Assembly (NCBI RefSeq): GCF_000022325.1
Contig: NC_012034.1
Coordinates: 576,501 to 640,500 of the forward strand
Source of the DNA: Caldicellulosiruptor bescii DSM 6725
GTDB taxonomy: Bacteria > Bacillota > Thermoanaerobacteria > Caldicellulosiruptorales > Caldicellulosiruptoraceae
Direction: 5' to 3'
DNA: 64,000 nucleotides
Part shown: positions 50,845 through 61,618 of the stretch, piece after piece
Layout of the letters: each line of letters starts with the position of its first letter
Position numbering within the stretch: position 1 is the stretch's first letter
Program-made: the position numbers and the translations under genes
Notes under the pieces: model-generated
Database searches by the model: none
Told to the model about the DNA's origin: nothing
Seen by the model: the letters and a program-made list of their open reading frames with translations, nothing else

Positions 50845-51983
50845 ATTCTTTTCACCTCTTTTAACTGACTGAAATTAATAAAGCTTTGTTTTTCCATCAC
50901 GAGGGGATTTTTGTTGTGCCCAATGAGTGTAGTATTTTCATCTATTATTACGTTTTTATCTAAAATCACATTTTTCAATATAGTGCCTCTTTTAATAACG
51001 CATTTTGAAAATATTATACTGTTTTCAACAATTGCATCTTTTTCTATTACAACTCCTCTTGAAATTATGCTATTTTTTACCTTGCCTGCAATCAGGCATC
51101 CGTTCGACACAAATGAGTTTTCAACCTCACATGTGGAAAAATACCTTGTTGGTGGTGAGTCGTTGGACTTTGTATAAATAGGTCTTTCCTCTGAAAAAAG
51201 TTCACGTTGAATATCAACATTTAACATGTCCATTGATACTTTAAAGTATGAGGAGATGGAGTTTATGCATCCTACATATCCTTTAAACTCATAAGCTTTT
51301 ACATTAATATTCTGGACATTTTTGTAGATAAAATCTCTAAATGTTGTACAGTTACCATTTTCAAGACATGTCATAATGCACTCAATCAAGAATTCTTTAC
51401 TAAGCACAAACATATCCAAAGATATATTTACAGCTGTGCGCCTTCCTATGTTTTTTCCGACTCCAATTACATTTGAGTTTTGGTCAACCATGATTGTTGA
51501 AAGATCCAAAAAAAGTTCATCTTCATTGGTAACCTTCTTATATACAACTGTTACATCTGCACCACTTTCTTCATGAAACCTTGCTACATCTTCAAAATCA
51601 ATATTGCAAATCATATATGATGAAGCAAAAATTACCATTTCCTTTCTACTACGAAGTAAGAATTCTATATTACTTTTCAAAAGTTTTATGTCACTTATGG
51701 AAGGCGGTTCATATGAATAATTGAAAATGTAAAGACCGTCAACCTTGCGGTTTAGGTCCCAGGGTTTGCCTGTTCCAACATGGTCTATCAAGGACCTGGA
51801 CTTGGTGGGAGCCAAAATACCCACGTTTGTGATGCCTGCGTTGACAAGATTTGAAAGCACAAAATCAATAACCCTGTATCTGCCGAATATAGGAATTGAC
51901 GCTAAAGGTCTTGTTGCTGTTAGACTTTTAAGTTTACTATCATTTTCTGTAAGGCTTACAATACCTAAATAATTTGTAAGCAT
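50841..51983 (-). CDS. glgD: GlgD-type ADP-glucose pyrophosphorylase regulatory subunit
   Basis: About 380 residues. A nucleotidyltransferase-like N-terminal domain without the GGxGxRL catalytic loop (it reads LGIVSLTENDSKLKSLTATRPLA), so non-catalytic, plus a left-handed beta-helix C-terminus (isoleucine/valine-rich hexapeptide pattern). As in Bacillus and Geobacillus it pairs with GlgC. The frame extends to GTG 51998, but GTGGAGGAG there is the RBS; MLTNYLGIV at 51983 is the usual start. Confidence 0.93.
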   Translation of the reverse strand: MLTNYLGIVSLTENDSKLKSLTATRPLASIPIFGRYRVIDFVLSNLVNAGITNVGILAPTKSRSLIDHVGTGKPWDLNRKVDGLYIFNYSYEPPSISDIKLLKSNIEFLLRSRKEMVIFASSYMICNIDFEDVARFHEESGADVTVVYKKVTNEDELFLDLSTIMVDQNSNVIGVGKNIGRRTAVNISLDMFVLSKEFLIECIMTCLENGNCTTFRDFIYKNVQNINVKAYEFKGYVGCINSISSYFKVSMDMLNVDIQRELFSEERPIYTKSNDSPPTRYFSTCEVENSFVSNGCLIAGKVKNSIISRGVVIEKDAIVENSIIFSKCVIKRGTILKNVILDKNVIIDENTTLIGHNKNPLVMEKQSFINFSQLKEVKRI

Positions 51984-51999
51984 TTTTATCTCCTCCACT

Positions 52000-53181
52000 T
52001 TATTGTTCTGAAATTATGATGTCAGAAGTTACCTTTTTGTTTTCAGGAACAACTGCAATTTTTCCTGTTTTTCCAATAACTTTACAACCTTTTGTAACTC
52101 TTGCCCCTGAACACACAATTGCATTTTCAACCACAGCACCATCTTCGATGAAGACATTGCTAAGTAAAACAGAGCTTACAACTTTGGCATTTTGGCCTAC
52201 GTACACGTTGTATGACAAAACTGAATTGTAAACCTCACCCCAGATGCTGCAACCTTCTACTACCATCGACTTTTTGACCTTTGCACAAGGGGCTATGTAC
52301 TGAGGTGGATATGCAATTGATGATGTATAAACCTTTGTCTCTTCATTGTACAAATCTAATATGCAACTTGGTTCATCTAATTTACACTCTTCATTCAAAA
52401 GGTCCATATTTGCCTCCCAGTAAGACTCAACCGTCCCCACATCCTTCCAGTAACCTTTGAACCTGTATGCAAATAATTTTTCACCGCCTTTTAACATCTT
52501 GGGAATTATGTTTTTTCCAAAATCATGTGCAGATTCCTCGTCTTTTGCATCTTCTTTCAAATATTTCCTTAATTTGTCCCAGTTAAAGATGTATATGCCC
52601 ATTGATGCAAGATTGTTTTTTGGATGTTTTGGTTTTTCTTCAAACTCATATATTCTACCATCTTCTTTTGTATTCATAATTCCGAATCTTGAAGCTTCCT
52701 TAATAGGAACTTCAATGCATGCAATTGTCACATCAGCTTTTTTTTCCTTGTGGAATTTAAACATCTCTTGATAGTCCATGGTATAGATATGGTCGCCAGA
52801 CAGTACTAAAATATACTCAGGTGAAAACAGCTCCACAAAGCTCATATTTTGGTAGATACTATCTGCAGTGCCTTTATACCAATTTCCGCCACTGTCATTT
52901 GTATGAGGTGGCAGGAGGTATACACCTCCTTTTGTGCGGTCCAAATCCCATGCAGTTCCAGTTCCGATATGACAGTGCAATGTAAAGGGTTGATACTGAG
53001 TAAGAACGCCAACAACGTCGATTGATGAGTTTGCACAGTTGCTTAAAGTAAAGTCAATAATCCGATACTTTCCCCCAAACTCTACAGCAGGCTTTGCATT
53101 TGTTTTGGTGAGGTCTTTTAGCCTACTTCCTTGTCCGCCAGCCAAAATCATTGCTATAATCTCACGCTTGGGACCGTTCAT
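52000..53181 (-). CDS. glgC: Glucose-1-phosphate adenylyltransferase
   Basis: Makes ADP-glucose from ATP and glucose 1-phosphate, the committed step of glycogen synthesis. About 393 residues: [50 protein letters not shown], and a C-terminal beta-helix. The open frame begins at 53253 inside glgB, but the ATG at 53181 ([13 protein letters not shown]) with GGTGGTGA upstream is the real start, 13 nt after the glgB stop. Confidence 0.95.
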   Translation of the reverse strand: MNGPKREIIAMILAGGQGSRLKDLTKTNAKPAVEFGGKYRIIDFTLSNCANSSIDVVGVLTQYQPFTLHCHIGTGTAWDLDRTKGGVYLLPPHTNDSGGNWYKGTADSIYQNMSFVELFSPEYILVLSGDHIYTMDYQEMFKFHKEKKADVTIACIEVPIKEASRFGIMNTKEDGRIYEFEEKPKHPKNNLASMGIYIFNWDKLRKYLKEDAKDEESAHDFGKNIIPKMLKGGEKLFAYRFKGYWKDVGTVESYWEANMDLLNEECKLDEPSCILDLYNEETKVYTSSIAYPPQYIAPCAKVKKSMVVEGCSIWGEVYNSVLSYNVYVGQNAKVVSSVLLSNVFIEDGAVVENAIVCSGARVTKGCKVIGKTGKIAVVPENKKVTSDIIISEQ

Positions 53182-53194
53182 TTTAATCACCACC

Positions 53195-55147
53195 CTATAT
53201 CTGAATATTGTTGTCATTTTGATTCTTTTCTTCTTGAGCATTGAAAAATTCAATTGGCTTGAAAATCAAACACGAAAGTGCAGGAAGCCTAAATTCTATA
53301 CACTGGTTATACCCATGCCACACTTCATCAATTGTTTTAAGTTTTTCTGTGTTTACTATATTATTACCACCAAATTCAGCTTTATCACTGTTAAATACTT
53401 CCAGATAAATGCCTTTTTTTGGCACGCCTATTTTGTAATTTTCATATGAAGCAAGACTAAAGTTACAAATGACAACAAGGTAATCATCAGGTTCTTTGGA
53501 AATTCTCAAGTATGATATGACACTTTGCTCCCAGTTGTGAACATCTATCCATCTAAAACCATTCATTTTATGGTCAAGCTCCCACAAAGCTTTGTTTTCT
53601 AAGTAAAATCTGTTTAAACTTTTAACATAGTGCTGAAGCATGCGGTGCATGGGGTAGTCCAAAAGTAGCCAGTCAAGCGAAGCATAAAATCTCCATTCAA
53701 TGAACTGACCAAACTCACCACCCATGAAAAGGAGCTTTTTGCCCGGATGAGTGTACATATAACCGTAAAGAAGTCTTAGGTTTGCAAATTTTTGATTGTA
53801 ATCACCTGGCATTTTGTCAAGCAAAGATTTTTTTCCATGGACAACCTCGTCGTGTGAAAACGGCAGAATAAAGTTTTCAGAAAATGCATACATTATAGAA
53901 AATGTCAAAAGATTGTGATGCTGTTTTCTCTCATCTGGGTGTTTTTGCATGTACTTTAAGGTGTCGTTCATCCATCCCATGTTCCACTTGTAATTAAAGC
54001 CAAGCCCTCCATCGTATGTTGGATATGTGACCAGAGGAAATGCAGTTGACTCTTCGGCAATCATCAGGACATTTGGATATTTTGAGAATATTGCCTTGTT
54101 AAGCTTTTTTATAAATTCAATTCCTTCTATGTTTTCATGTCCGCCATACCTGTTTTTCTGGTTGTTGTTCATATAGATGATGTGAGAAACAGCATCTACC
54201 CTTATTCCGTCAATGTGATAAACATCAAACCAAAACATGGCGCTTGAGATAAGAAAGCTTTGAACCTGGGGTTTTGCGAAGTCAAATGTGGCTGTACCCC
54301 ATGTGTAGTTTTCTCTCAAAAGTTCATCCTCATATTCATATAAAAATGTTCCGTCAAACCTATAAAGTCCATGCTCATCTTTGCAAAAATGAGCTGGCAC
54401 CCAGTCAACTATTACTCCAATTCCATTTTGGTGCATATAGTCAACAAAATACATAAAATCCTCAATACTACCATAACGTGATGTGAGAGAAAAGTAACCT
54501 GTTGGCTGGTAACCCCATGACATGTCAAGAGGATGTTCTAAAACTGGCAGAAGTTCAATGTAATTATAATTCATTTCTTTTATGTAGTCTACCAGCATGT
54601 GAGCAAGTTCACGATAGTTATAAAACTCGCCAGCCTTCTCTATGCTTCCATCCTTTTTCATTTTCCATGATGCAAGATGAACCTCATAGATATTGATGGG
54701 CTTGTCATATGGTGGAGTCGTTTTTCTTTTTTCCATCCATTCCTGGTCATGCCATTCATAGTCCGGGATGTTTTTGACAATTGATGCTGTATTGGGACGT
54801 TTCTCAGAATAGATTGCATACGGGTCAGCTTTTAAAACCCTTTTCCCATCAGCACCAATAATTTCATATTTGTAGAGCTCTCCTTCACCAATGCCCTCTA
54901 CAAATAGCCACCAAAATCCGCTTCCATAAACTCTCATCATCTTATGGTTTTCACCGCGCCAATTATTAAAATTTCCAACAACAGATACGCTTTTAGCATT
55001 TGGTGCCCACACACAGAAAACTGTTCCAACCTTGCCTCTGTAGTTTACAACCTTGCTTCCCAAGAACTTATAACTTTCAAAATGCTCTCCTGATTCAAAT
55101 TTTTTTATATCAGATAGATAAATAGTAGATTTTACTTTTTTTATCAT
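53195..55147 (-). CDS. glgB: 1,4-alpha-glucan branching enzyme
   Basis: GH13 enzyme introducing alpha-1,6 branches. About 650 residues: N-terminal CBM48 ([21 protein letters not shown]), the four GH13 regions ([16 protein letters not shown] with the nucleophile Asp, EES as acid/base, and [11 protein letters not shown]), and a C-terminal all-beta domain. First gene of the operon. ATG 55147 follows GGGGGTG; the ATG at 55162 is an alternative. Confidence 0.96.
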   Translation of the reverse strand: MIKKVKSTIYLSDIKKFESGEHFESYKFLGSKVVNYRGKVGTVFCVWAPNAKSVSVVGNFNNWRGENHKMMRVYGSGFWWLFVEGIGEGELYKYEIIGADGKRVLKADPYAIYSEKRPNTASIVKNIPDYEWHDQEWMEKRKTTPPYDKPINIYEVHLASWKMKKDGSIEKAGEFYNYRELAHMLVDYIKEMNYNYIELLPVLEHPLDMSWGYQPTGYFSLTSRYGSIEDFMYFVDYMHQNGIGVIVDWVPAHFCKDEHGLYRFDGTFLYEYEDELLRENYTWGTATFDFAKPQVQSFLISSAMFWFDVYHIDGIRVDAVSHIIYMNNNQKNRYGGHENIEGIEFIKKLNKAIFSKYPNVLMIAEESTAFPLVTYPTYDGGLGFNYKWNMGWMNDTLKYMQKHPDERKQHHNLLTFSIMYAFSENFILPFSHDEVVHGKKSLLDKMPGDYNQKFANLRLLYGYMYTHPGKKLLFMGGEFGQFIEWRFYASLDWLLLDYPMHRMLQHYVKSLNRFYLENKALWELDHKMNGFRWIDVHNWEQSVISYLRISKEPDDYLVVICNFSLASYENYKIGVPKKGIYLEVFNSDKAEFGGNNIVNTEKLKTIDEVWHGYNQCIEFRLPALSCLIFKPIEFFNAQEEKNQNDNNIQI

Positions 55148-55162
55148 ATTTGGCACCCCCAT

Positions 55163-55451
55163 TAGAGCTTATATTATAGAAAAGAGAAATGTTTACAAAA
55201 TTTAAATAAGTGTTAGTAGAAAATACTGTGAGCAATTTTATCAAAACAGAGACTAATAAGTTATAAAAAACATACAAAACACAAATTCAATTATAACATT
55301 ATTGTAAAATTAAAGCAACAAAAATTTTTTTCTTTAAGATACTTAATACCCAAAATTCATGGGTTATTATTCTTTATTGAAAAGAATGATATAATCAAAA
55401 TAAAATGTGATTAAAAAATTCAAAAGAAAAGTTATTTTAAAGGGAGAGTGT
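55163..55451. promoter_or_regulatory. Divergent spacer between glgB and radC
   Basis: About 290 nt, very AT-rich. On the minus strand a TATAAT with an upstream TTTTGT (forward about 55171-55198) probably drives the glycogen operon. On the plus strand a GATATAATC -10 near 55390 precedes radC. A small hairpin ACCCAaaattcaTGGGT lies at about 55349-55365. No gene seen. Confidence 0.5.
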
Positions 55452-56150
55452 ATGGATTTGTCTTGTAACCTGCATGAAGGGCACAGAGAAAGGCTCAAAA
55501 GAAGATTTATTGAACAAGGGCTTGATGGTTTTGAAGACCATCAGGTGTTAGAACTTCTCTTATTTTTCAGCATTCCAAGGAAAGATACAAATGAGATTGC
55601 ACACAGGTTGATTTCAACTTTTGGAAGTATATCAAATGTATTTGAAGCTCACCCAAAAGAACTTCAAAAGGTAAAAGGCGTCGGAGAAAATTCTGCCATT
55701 TTGATATCTCTTATTTCGCAAATATCAAGAAGATATCTTGCTGATAAAAATAGAAAAACCTTTCAGCTAAGAAATGTAGAAGCGGCAGCAGAGTACATAA
55801 AGAGTTTGTTTGTGGGAAGGAAAAATGAGGTGTTTTATGTTATTTGCCTTGATACCCAGTTAAATGTGATATATTCTGTGCCACTTTTTGAGGGTACAGT
55901 TAAAGAAGCTGTTGTGTATCCACGAAAAGTTGTTGAATGTGTTATTCGGTACAATGCAAGCAGTGTAATTTTGGCTCACAATCATCCTGGAGGTTCTGTA
56001 AGACCCTCAATGGATGACATTAAGACAACTCAGAAGATTGTTAATGCTCTTTCTACGATAGGTGTTGCTGTAAATGACCACTTTATAGTGGCAAAAGATG
56101 AGTACTACAGCTTTGCACAAAATGGAATGCTGCCCCAGCCGCAGATATAA
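55452..56150 (+). CDS. radC: RadC-family JAMM/MPN+ protein
   Basis: About 232 residues. N-terminal helix-hairpin-helix region (ELLLFFSIPRKDTNEIAHRL ... VKGVGENSAI) and a C-terminal JAB1/MPN+ metalloprotease-like domain with the zinc signature ILAHNHPGGSVRPSMDD (HxHxxGxxxPSxxD). Historically called a DNA repair protein, but its function is unproven. GTG 55407 is open in frame, but the AAGGGAGAG before ATG 55452 identifies the start. A GGGGCTGTT/AACAGCCCC hairpin (56169-56193) follows. Confidence 0.93.
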   Translation: MDLSCNLHEGHRERLKRRFIEQGLDGFEDHQVLELLLFFSIPRKDTNEIAHRLISTFGSISNVFEAHPKELQKVKGVGENSAILISLISQISRRYLADKNRKTFQLRNVEAAAEYIKSLFVGRKNEVFYVICLDTQLNVIYSVPLFEGTVKEAVVYPRKVVECVIRYNASSVILAHNHPGGSVRPSMDDIKTTQKIVNALSTIGVAVNDHFIVAKDEYYSFAQNGMLPQPQI

Positions 56151-56168
56151 AATGGCTATTATTTCAAT

Positions 56169-56193
56169 GGGGCTGTTCATTTGAAACAGCCCC
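56169..56193. terminator. Hairpin between radC and the convergent LysM gene
   Basis: GGGGCTGTTtcatttgAAACAGCCCC-type stem just after radC. It lacks a strong T run, so termination is plausible but not certain. Confidence 0.5.
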
Positions 56194-56206
56194 AACTTAC
56201 TTTACC

Positions 56207-57730
56207 TTACCTCAAGCCTGCTGCAATACTTACTGTCAACTGATGCTGAGGGTCAATTTGATTGTCTTTGTGACGAAGACCGTTGAATGTATATACATCG
56301 AAGTGTCCGTCCATTCCATTTACAATTGTATCAAGGTTTGGACCGTAGCCATATCCACCGCTTCTGTTTGCAACATTTTGATTGTAAGGAACGCCGTCCA
56401 CCCCTGCATGTGGCATGCCAGAAACTGACACGGCTATTCTTCTACCATTTATTTCAAGTATAAACGGACGTCTTTCCCATGTAAAGCTTCCACCAAATAT
56501 CTCTTTCATGATTTGAGTGTCTTTAAAGCTCAAAGTTTCAACATCTGCATGACTTGCCCCCATTGTCCTTTTTGCAAAAAAGTATTTTCCTGTCTGGATG
56601 TCAATAAACTTGCCAACGCTGCCGATTGGGAATACATAATTTCCCTGCGAAAACCAGTCGAGCATTTCAACTCCGTACTCATTTAAATGCACAGCAACTG
56701 TGTGAACAGGCACTTTTAAGGTTTGTCCTGCATAGATGTATGAGTTTTCATTCAAATTATTTGCCGACATAAGTTCATAGTCGGGTATTCCAAATTTTAC
56801 TGCAATCGACCATATTGTATCTCCACTTTGCACCTTGTAGTATGTATAGCTTACATAGTCACCTGAAGTATCAACAGGTATATAAGAATAAAAATAGCTA
56901 CTTGGTTTTGAGACGTCAGAAATATCTTGTTTTATATCTACTGCCCAGATTGAAACAAAGCCAGTTCCTTTTGCTGATGAAATTTTATAGAATTCTGATT
57001 GCTTTCCAATGATGTTTACAATTTGTCCCTGGGTAAGATAAAATAGATTTTGTGCTGACGAAGATGGAAAAGCTTTTACATATGTCCACCACTTTATTAT
57101 TCCAGTAATTTGGACAGGGTTAATACTTACCTTTTTTACAATTAGCTTTTGTCCAACATAGAGTGTGTCGCTTGTAAGGCTATTGAGGTTTTTAATAGTT
57201 TCAATAGATGTTCCGAAAGTTTGAGACAATATCCAGAGAGAGTCACCGCTTTGAACACTGTAGACTATGTAGTTTCCGTTTGGCTTGAATATCATTCGTT
57301 TTCCTGATGTATAATGACGATATTCAAATAAATTCAAGTAAGTTTTGAAAGTAGAATAAGGTACACAAATTCTATTTTGTATGATTTGTATTGGTCCGTC
57401 CATATAAAAGTTTTTTCCATTGAATGTCACCACATTGCTATCGAGCTTGAATATAAGTTCATTTTGGTCAACAATAAGCTTTGACTGAAGAAAGTTATAG
57501 TCTTTTGGATCGAAAGCAAAATTTCCACCCAGTACCTTTGAAAGTTCATAGGGAGAAAGATATGCTACTGAACTTTTGTTAATAATAGTAATATAAGAGG
57601 GGTTGCCATTTGAATCAAAAAATAGAGCTTCTTCTTTTTTAATATCAGATGCAAACGAAGGTGAAACTATAAATAAAGATAGAATTATAATTGTAACAAC
57701 AAACACCCAAAATCTTAATAAACTTTTCAT
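56207..57730 (-). CDS. Secreted LysM protein with unnamed C-terminal domain
   Basis: 507 residues. Signal peptide 1-27. Residues about 30-135 are a stalk domain like the copper amine oxidase N-terminal fold. Then comes LysM 1 (about 150-200, YSVQSGDSLWILSQTF), an SH3-like stretch (about 210-265), and LysM 2 (about 300-345, YKVQSGDTIWSIAVKF). The final 155 residues form a domain I cannot name, with conserved-looking histidines and aspartates: MGASHADVETLS, SGMPHAGVDGV, MDGHFDVYTFNGLRH, DPQHQ. It may be a metal-dependent peptidoglycan-active module (inference). Exported and wall-bound. Confidence 0.8.
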   Translation of the reverse strand: MKSLLRFWVFVVTIIILSLFIVSPSFASDIKKEEALFFDSNGNPSYITIINKSSVAYLSPYELSKVLGGNFAFDPKDYNFLQSKLIVDQNELIFKLDSNVVTFNGKNFYMDGPIQIIQNRICVPYSTFKTYLNLFEYRHYTSGKRMIFKPNGNYIVYSVQSGDSLWILSQTFGTSIETIKNLNSLTSDTLYVGQKLIVKKVSINPVQITGIIKWWTYVKAFPSSSAQNLFYLTQGQIVNIIGKQSEFYKISSAKGTGFVSIWAVDIKQDISDVSKPSSYFYSYIPVDTSGDYVSYTYYKVQSGDTIWSIAVKFGIPDYELMSANNLNENSYIYAGQTLKVPVHTVAVHLNEYGVEMLDWFSQGNYVFPIGSVGKFIDIQTGKYFFAKRTMGASHADVETLSFKDTQIMKEIFGGSFTWERRPFILEINGRRIAVSVSGMPHAGVDGVPYNQNVANRSGGYGYGPNLDTIVNGMDGHFDVYTFNGLRHKDNQIDPQHQLTVSIAAGLR

Positions 57731-57848
57731 AAAAATCCCGCCTCTTTCATTTAGGTTTTTAATATATTTTCATTATAAAACCATGTTTTTGCTTCTCTCA
57801 AATGAAATACTTTCCAAAATGACCAAGTGTCATTTTCAAAAGTGTAAT

Positions 57849-57885
57849 AAAAAAAGTTGACCCAATCAAAGAGCCAACTTTTTCT
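57849..57885 (-). terminator. Terminator of the rib operon
   Basis: AAAAAGTTG ... CAACTTTTT, read on the minus strand after ribH, ending in a T run. Confidence 0.75.
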
Positions 57886-57887
57886 TC

Positions 57888-58355
57888 TTATGAAGAAATA
57901 TTTTTCATCAAATTTGCCATCTCTAAGGCAGACATGGCTGCGTCAAACCCTTTATTTCCTGCTTTTGTACCTGCCCTTTCGATTGCCTGGTCAACTGTGT
58001 CGCATGTCAGAACACCAAATATAACTGGGACTTCTTGTTCTAAAGAGACGTTTGCAATACCTTTTGAGACTTCTGCACTCACATACTCAAAATGTGGTGT
58101 GCTGCCGCGAATCACTGCACCCAGTGCAATTATTGCATTGTATTTTTTTGACTTTGCAAGCTTTTTGCACACAAGTGGTATTTCAAAAGCACCTGGTACG
58201 TAATATACGTCGATATTTTCACTGTCCACCTCATGCCGTTTAAGACCATCCAAGCATCCTTTTAAAAGCTCATCTGTAATAAATGAGTTAAACCTTGAAA
58301 TGACAATTGCAAATTTTAAATCTTTTCCACAAAAGCTTCCTTCAAAAGTTCTCAA
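57888..58355 (-). CDS. ribH: 6,7-dimethyl-8-ribityllumazine synthase
   Basis: Penultimate step of riboflavin synthesis. 155 residues: [58 protein letters not shown] and [23 protein letters not shown] are diagnostic. It overlaps ribBA by 14 nt. Forms hollow capsid-like oligomers in many bacteria. Confidence 0.97.
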   Translation of the reverse strand: MRTFEGSFCGKDLKFAIVISRFNSFITDELLKGCLDGLKRHEVDSENIDVYYVPGAFEIPLVCKKLAKSKKYNAIIALGAVIRGSTPHFEYVSAEVSKGIANVSLEQEVPVIFGVLTCDTVDQAIERAGTKAGNKGFDAAMSALEMANLMKNISS

Positions 58356-59550
58356 AGCTATCCTCTCCTTTTATTAAGATTTCATGCTTTTTCTTTAACA
58401 TTTTAGAATGTATATATTTCCTGTTATATGGATTTACAGAAACCGGAATAGCTATCCTCTTCAGAATTTCAATTCCGCAATCCCGCAAAAAAGAAATTTT
58501 TTCAGGATTGGATGTTGCAAGATTAATTTTGCTTATACCAAAGAACCTTAAAATATGCAGAGCATCGAAGTAATCTCTCAAATCATCGTCAAAGCCAAGT
58601 AAATTGTTTGCCTCATAGGTATCAAAGCCTTGCTCTTGATATGCATATGCTTTAATCTTATTGGCAAATCCAATTCCTCTTCCTTCCTGGTCAAGGTAAA
58701 TGAGCATGCAGTTTTTGTTCTCTGCCATAAACTGCAAGAAAAATTCAAGTTGCTGATGGCAGTCACACCTTAAACTGTGAAAAATATCTCCTGTTTTACA
58801 CGATGAGTGTATTCGGACATTTACAGGCTGGCTTGGGTTAAAAGTTTGGTTTATCAGCACAGCATGTTCTTTTTGAGAAAAATGATTTTTAAAAGCAAAA
58901 ATCTTAAACTTTCCATACTGTGTTGGAAGCTCTGCTTCAGCTTCTTTTTGCACTGTAGGCTGGCTAAGTAGAATATATTTTTCAATCTCATCAATTGTAG
59001 TAATGGGTATTGAAAATTTCTTTGCTAAGCTTTTTACATACTCTTTGTTGTGACTATCTCCTTTTTCGTCTAAGATTTCAATCATCACCGCAGCAGGAAA
59101 AAGCTTTGAGATTCTACAAAGTTCTACAGCTGCCTCTGTGTGCCCTTTTCTTATCAAAACCCCCCCTTCATGCGCAACAACAGGATTTACATGACCAGGG
59201 ATTTTAAAATCAGATGGCACTGCTTTTGGGTTTGCAAGTTCTTTGCATGTTTTGCTTCTCTCTTTAGCAGTTATACCTGTTTTTGTATCTTTGTGGTCAA
59301 CAGTAACTGTAAAGGTACAGGTGTTTTGAGTATTGTAAGGAACATACAAATTCAAGCGCCTTTGAATTTCCTTATCTATCGCAACACAGAACATTCCTTT
59401 TGCGTGATTCAAAACAAAACTTATCTTTTCAGGTGTTGAAAACTGAGCGGGCAGAATTAAATCTGCCTCATCTTCACGGTTTTGGCTGTCAAATACTATG
59501 ACAAATTCTCCATTTTTAAGATTTTCTATTACATCTTTTAACTCATACAT
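58342..59550 (-). CDS. ribBA: Bifunctional DHBP synthase / GTP cyclohydrolase II
   Basis: Supplies both precursors of riboflavin. About 402 residues. RibB domain (1-200): [13 protein letters not shown], and [28 protein letters not shown]. RibA domain (205-402): zinc cysteines in [36 protein letters not shown] and [12 protein letters not shown] differs from the more usual HSECLTGD, though the cysteines remain. The start is probably ATG 59550, eight bases after GAGG; GTG 59559 is open but lies in the RBS. Confidence 0.95.
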   Translation of the reverse strand: MYELKDVIENLKNGEFVIVFDSQNREDEADLILPAQFSTPEKISFVLNHAKGMFCVAIDKEIQRRLNLYVPYNTQNTCTFTVTVDHKDTKTGITAKERSKTCKELANPKAVPSDFKIPGHVNPVVAHEGGVLIRKGHTEAAVELCRISKLFPAAVMIEILDEKGDSHNKEYVKSLAKKFSIPITTIDEIEKYILLSQPTVQKEAEAELPTQYGKFKIFAFKNHFSQKEHAVLINQTFNPSQPVNVRIHSSCKTGDIFHSLRCDCHQQLEFFLQFMAENKNCMLIYLDQEGRGIGFANKIKAYAYQEQGFDTYEANNLLGFDDDLRDYFDALHILRFFGISKINLATSNPEKISFLRDCGIEILKRIAIPVSVNPYNRKYIHSKMLKKKHEILIKGEDSFENF

Positions 59551-59555
59551 GTCTA

Positions 59556-60134
59556 TCACCTCAAATTCTCTTTCACAATCTTTGCAATGTAGTCAAACTC
59601 AATGTTTACCCAGCTACCTACCTTTTTGTACTTCAAGGTAGTATTTTCAATGGTGTGTGGAATCAAAGATATTGTAAAGTATGTGTCAAAGACATCTACA
59701 ATTGTAAGAGAAATGCCGTCAATTGCAACAGAACCTTTTTTGATAACAAGACCTTTAAAATCTTCAGACGGCTTTATTCCAATTATTCTACTTTTTCCCT
59801 GAATTTTTTGCATACAGATTGTGCCAATACAGTCCACATGACCAAGAACAATATGACCGCCAATTCTGTCTTCCATCTTCAAAGCAGGTTGCAGGTTTAC
59901 AGGCATCCCCTCTTTTAAAAATTTAAGTGTGGTCCTTTCAATTGTTTCAGGTGACAGGTCAAAATCAAAAATTCCATTTGAAATATTTGTAACAGTCAGG
60001 CACACACCATCAACTGCTATACTGTCACCAATTTTTGCATCTATCTTTTTCACTTCTATACTCAGCTTTACAATATCATCAATTTTTCTCATTAGAACAA
60101 CCCTGCCAACCTCTTCAACAATACCGCTAAACAT
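59556..60134 (-). CDS. ribE: Riboflavin synthase alpha chain
   Basis: 192 residues in two homologous lumazine-binding barrels, beginning with the invariant MFSGIVEEVGRV. DSIAVDGVCLTV in the first half and GSVAIDGISLTI in the second are the paired substrate-binding motifs. It overlaps ribD by 8 nt. Confidence 0.97.
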   Translation of the reverse strand: MFSGIVEEVGRVVLMRKIDDIVKLSIEVKKIDAKIGDSIAVDGVCLTVTNISNGIFDFDLSPETIERTTLKFLKEGMPVNLQPALKMEDRIGGHIVLGHVDCIGTICMQKIQGKSRIIGIKPSEDFKGLVIKKGSVAIDGISLTIVDVFDTYFTISLIPHTIENTTLKYKKVGSWVNIEFDYIAKIVKENLR

Positions 60135-61242
60135 AACTTATATCTCCTTCGATTATAGTAGAATTTTTAAATGTTGTGACTTTTGTATTTGCAAGCTTTG
60201 GGAAAAAGTCCTCAAAGCCTTCCGCACCAACTACACCTTTTGTGTCCTGCCCACCAATAAAAACATTGAATATCAATGAATACCAGTAATCTGCAATTCT
60301 TTGTTTCAAAAGAAAAAAGTTCAGTAGACTTCCTCCCTCAACAAGGACTGATACTATCTTTTGCTGTGCAAGTTTTGAAAATGCATCTGAAAGGTCAAGA
60401 TGACCATCTTCTGAGGACTTTGCAAAGATTATTTTTATTCCTTTTTGAGAAAGAAGGTCTATTTTTTGAATATCATTTACATTTTCACTGCACACAATGT
60501 AGGTAGAATACTTGTCAGCAGTTTTTACAATATTGCATTCTAAAGGAATTCGAAGCTTTGAATCAAGCACAACTCTTGTAGGCTGCCTTACAATCTGGCC
60601 ATACCTTGCATTTAAAATTGGGTTATCTGAAATTACAGTATTTACTGACACCAAAATTGCCATATATTTTTGACGAAGACTGTGCACAAAGACATTTTCC
60701 TCTTCAGTGTTAAACAAAAACCTCTTATTTGAAGGTGTTGCAATTTTGCCATCAATACTCTGGGCAACTTTTATAGCGATATAGGGAATGCCTGTCTTCA
60801 TGTACTTAAAAAAATCCTTGTTAATACTTTCTGCTTCTTTCTGCAGCACACCTTCTATAACTTCTATTCCGTGCTGCTTTAATATCTGTATGCCCTTGCC
60901 ATTGACAAGAGGATTTGGGTCTTTGGTGGCAACCACAACCTTTTTAATTCCACTTTTTATAATTGCATCTGTACAAGGCGGCTGTTTACCAAAATGACAG
61001 CATGGCTCTAATGTAACATACATTGTTGCGTTTTTGAGCAAGTATCCATTTTTTATTGCATCCTCAATTGCCAAAACTTCTGCGTGTTTTTCACCATACT
61101 TCTGGTGATACCCTTTTCCAATTACAGTTCCATTTTTTACAATCACACATCCCACTCTTGGGTTAGGCAGCACCAAAGGAGAAGCTTTCTTTGCAAGCTC
61201 AAGTGCCATGTTCATGTAGTAGCTATGTGAAAGAGCTCTCAA
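60127..61242 (-). CDS. ribD: Riboflavin biosynthesis deaminase/reductase
   Basis: 371 residues. N-terminal deaminase (1-145) with zinc site motifs KHAEVLAI and TLEPCCHFGKQPPCTDAI. The C-terminal reductase (about 150-371) has KVAQSIDGKIATPS and VLVEGGSLLNFF. Start is TTG 61242 with AAAGGAGG upstream. First gene of the rib operon, 40-120 nt downstream of the riboswitch terminator and aptamer. Confidence 0.96.
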   Translation of the reverse strand: MRALSHSYYMNMALELAKKASPLVLPNPRVGCVIVKNGTVIGKGYHQKYGEKHAEVLAIEDAIKNGYLLKNATMYVTLEPCCHFGKQPPCTDAIIKSGIKKVVVATKDPNPLVNGKGIQILKQHGIEVIEGVLQKEAESINKDFFKYMKTGIPYIAIKVAQSIDGKIATPSNKRFLFNTEEENVFVHSLRQKYMAILVSVNTVISDNPILNARYGQIVRQPTRVVLDSKLRIPLECNIVKTADKYSTYIVCSENVNDIQKIDLLSQKGIKIIFAKSSEDGHLDLSDAFSKLAQQKIVSVLVEGGSLLNFFLLKQRIADYWYSLIFNVFIGGQDTKGVVGAEGFEDFFPKLANTKVTTFKNSTIIEGDISYV

Positions 61243-61277
61243 ATGCTTCCTCCTTTCTAAGGTGTAATTTGATGAAC

Positions 61278-61326
61278 AAAAAACTAAAGCCTCAAAAGTG
61301 GATTTTCCACCTTCGAGGCTTTTTGG
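61278..61326 (-). terminator. Riboswitch-controlled terminator of the rib operon
   Basis: On the minus strand AAAGCCTCGAAGGTGG / CCACTTTTGAGGCTTT, then AGTTTTTTG. It sits between the FMN aptamer and ribD and is the likely expression platform: formed when FMN is bound. Confidence 0.85.
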
Positions 61327-61365
61327 GCTTTTAACAAGATGTATAAGAAATCTTCCTTACACATC

Positions 61366-61492
61366 CACTCCTTCTCCCATCCGGACTGTAACCGTTGGCA
61401 CCGGAATTCCACCGGTTCTGCAAAAGCCAGAAAGGCTTTTGCTCGCGGGCTTTTACCGCCAGTGGGGAATTTCACCCCGCCCCGAAGGATGG
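61366..61492 (-). promoter_or_regulatory. FMN riboswitch (RFN element)
   Basis: Read on the minus strand: CCTTCGGGGCGGGGTGAAA, CCCACTGGCGGTAAA, GCCCGCGAGC, ACCGGTGGAATTCCGGTGCC, ACGGTTACAGTCCGGATGGG and AGAAGG. These are all conserved RFN segments in the right order. FMN binding would promote the downstream terminator and shut off ribDE-ribBA-ribH. Confidence 0.96.
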
Positions 61493-61582
61493 ACTTTTAC
61501 TATTAGCTTATATTCAATTTACATTTCATTATATTCATAAATTTACGAAATTTCAATAGCAAAATTTACACGAAACTTTGCA

Positions 61583-61618
61583 GAAAGCCTCGTCCTTTTA
61601 GGGCGGGGATGAATGCAA
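61583..61618 (+). mobile_element. Isolated IS200/IS605-type end hairpin (possible TnpB guide-RNA 3' end)
   Basis: GAAAGCCTCGTCCTTTTAGGGCGGGGATGAATGC closely resembles the right-end stem-loop found after tnpB in IS200/IS605 elements, which also forms the 3' scaffold of the omega RNA. Stem CCTCGTCC/GGGCGGGG with two G-U pairs. No tnpA or tnpB remains nearby. It overlaps the truncated end of a DUF4176 gene. Confidence 0.55.
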
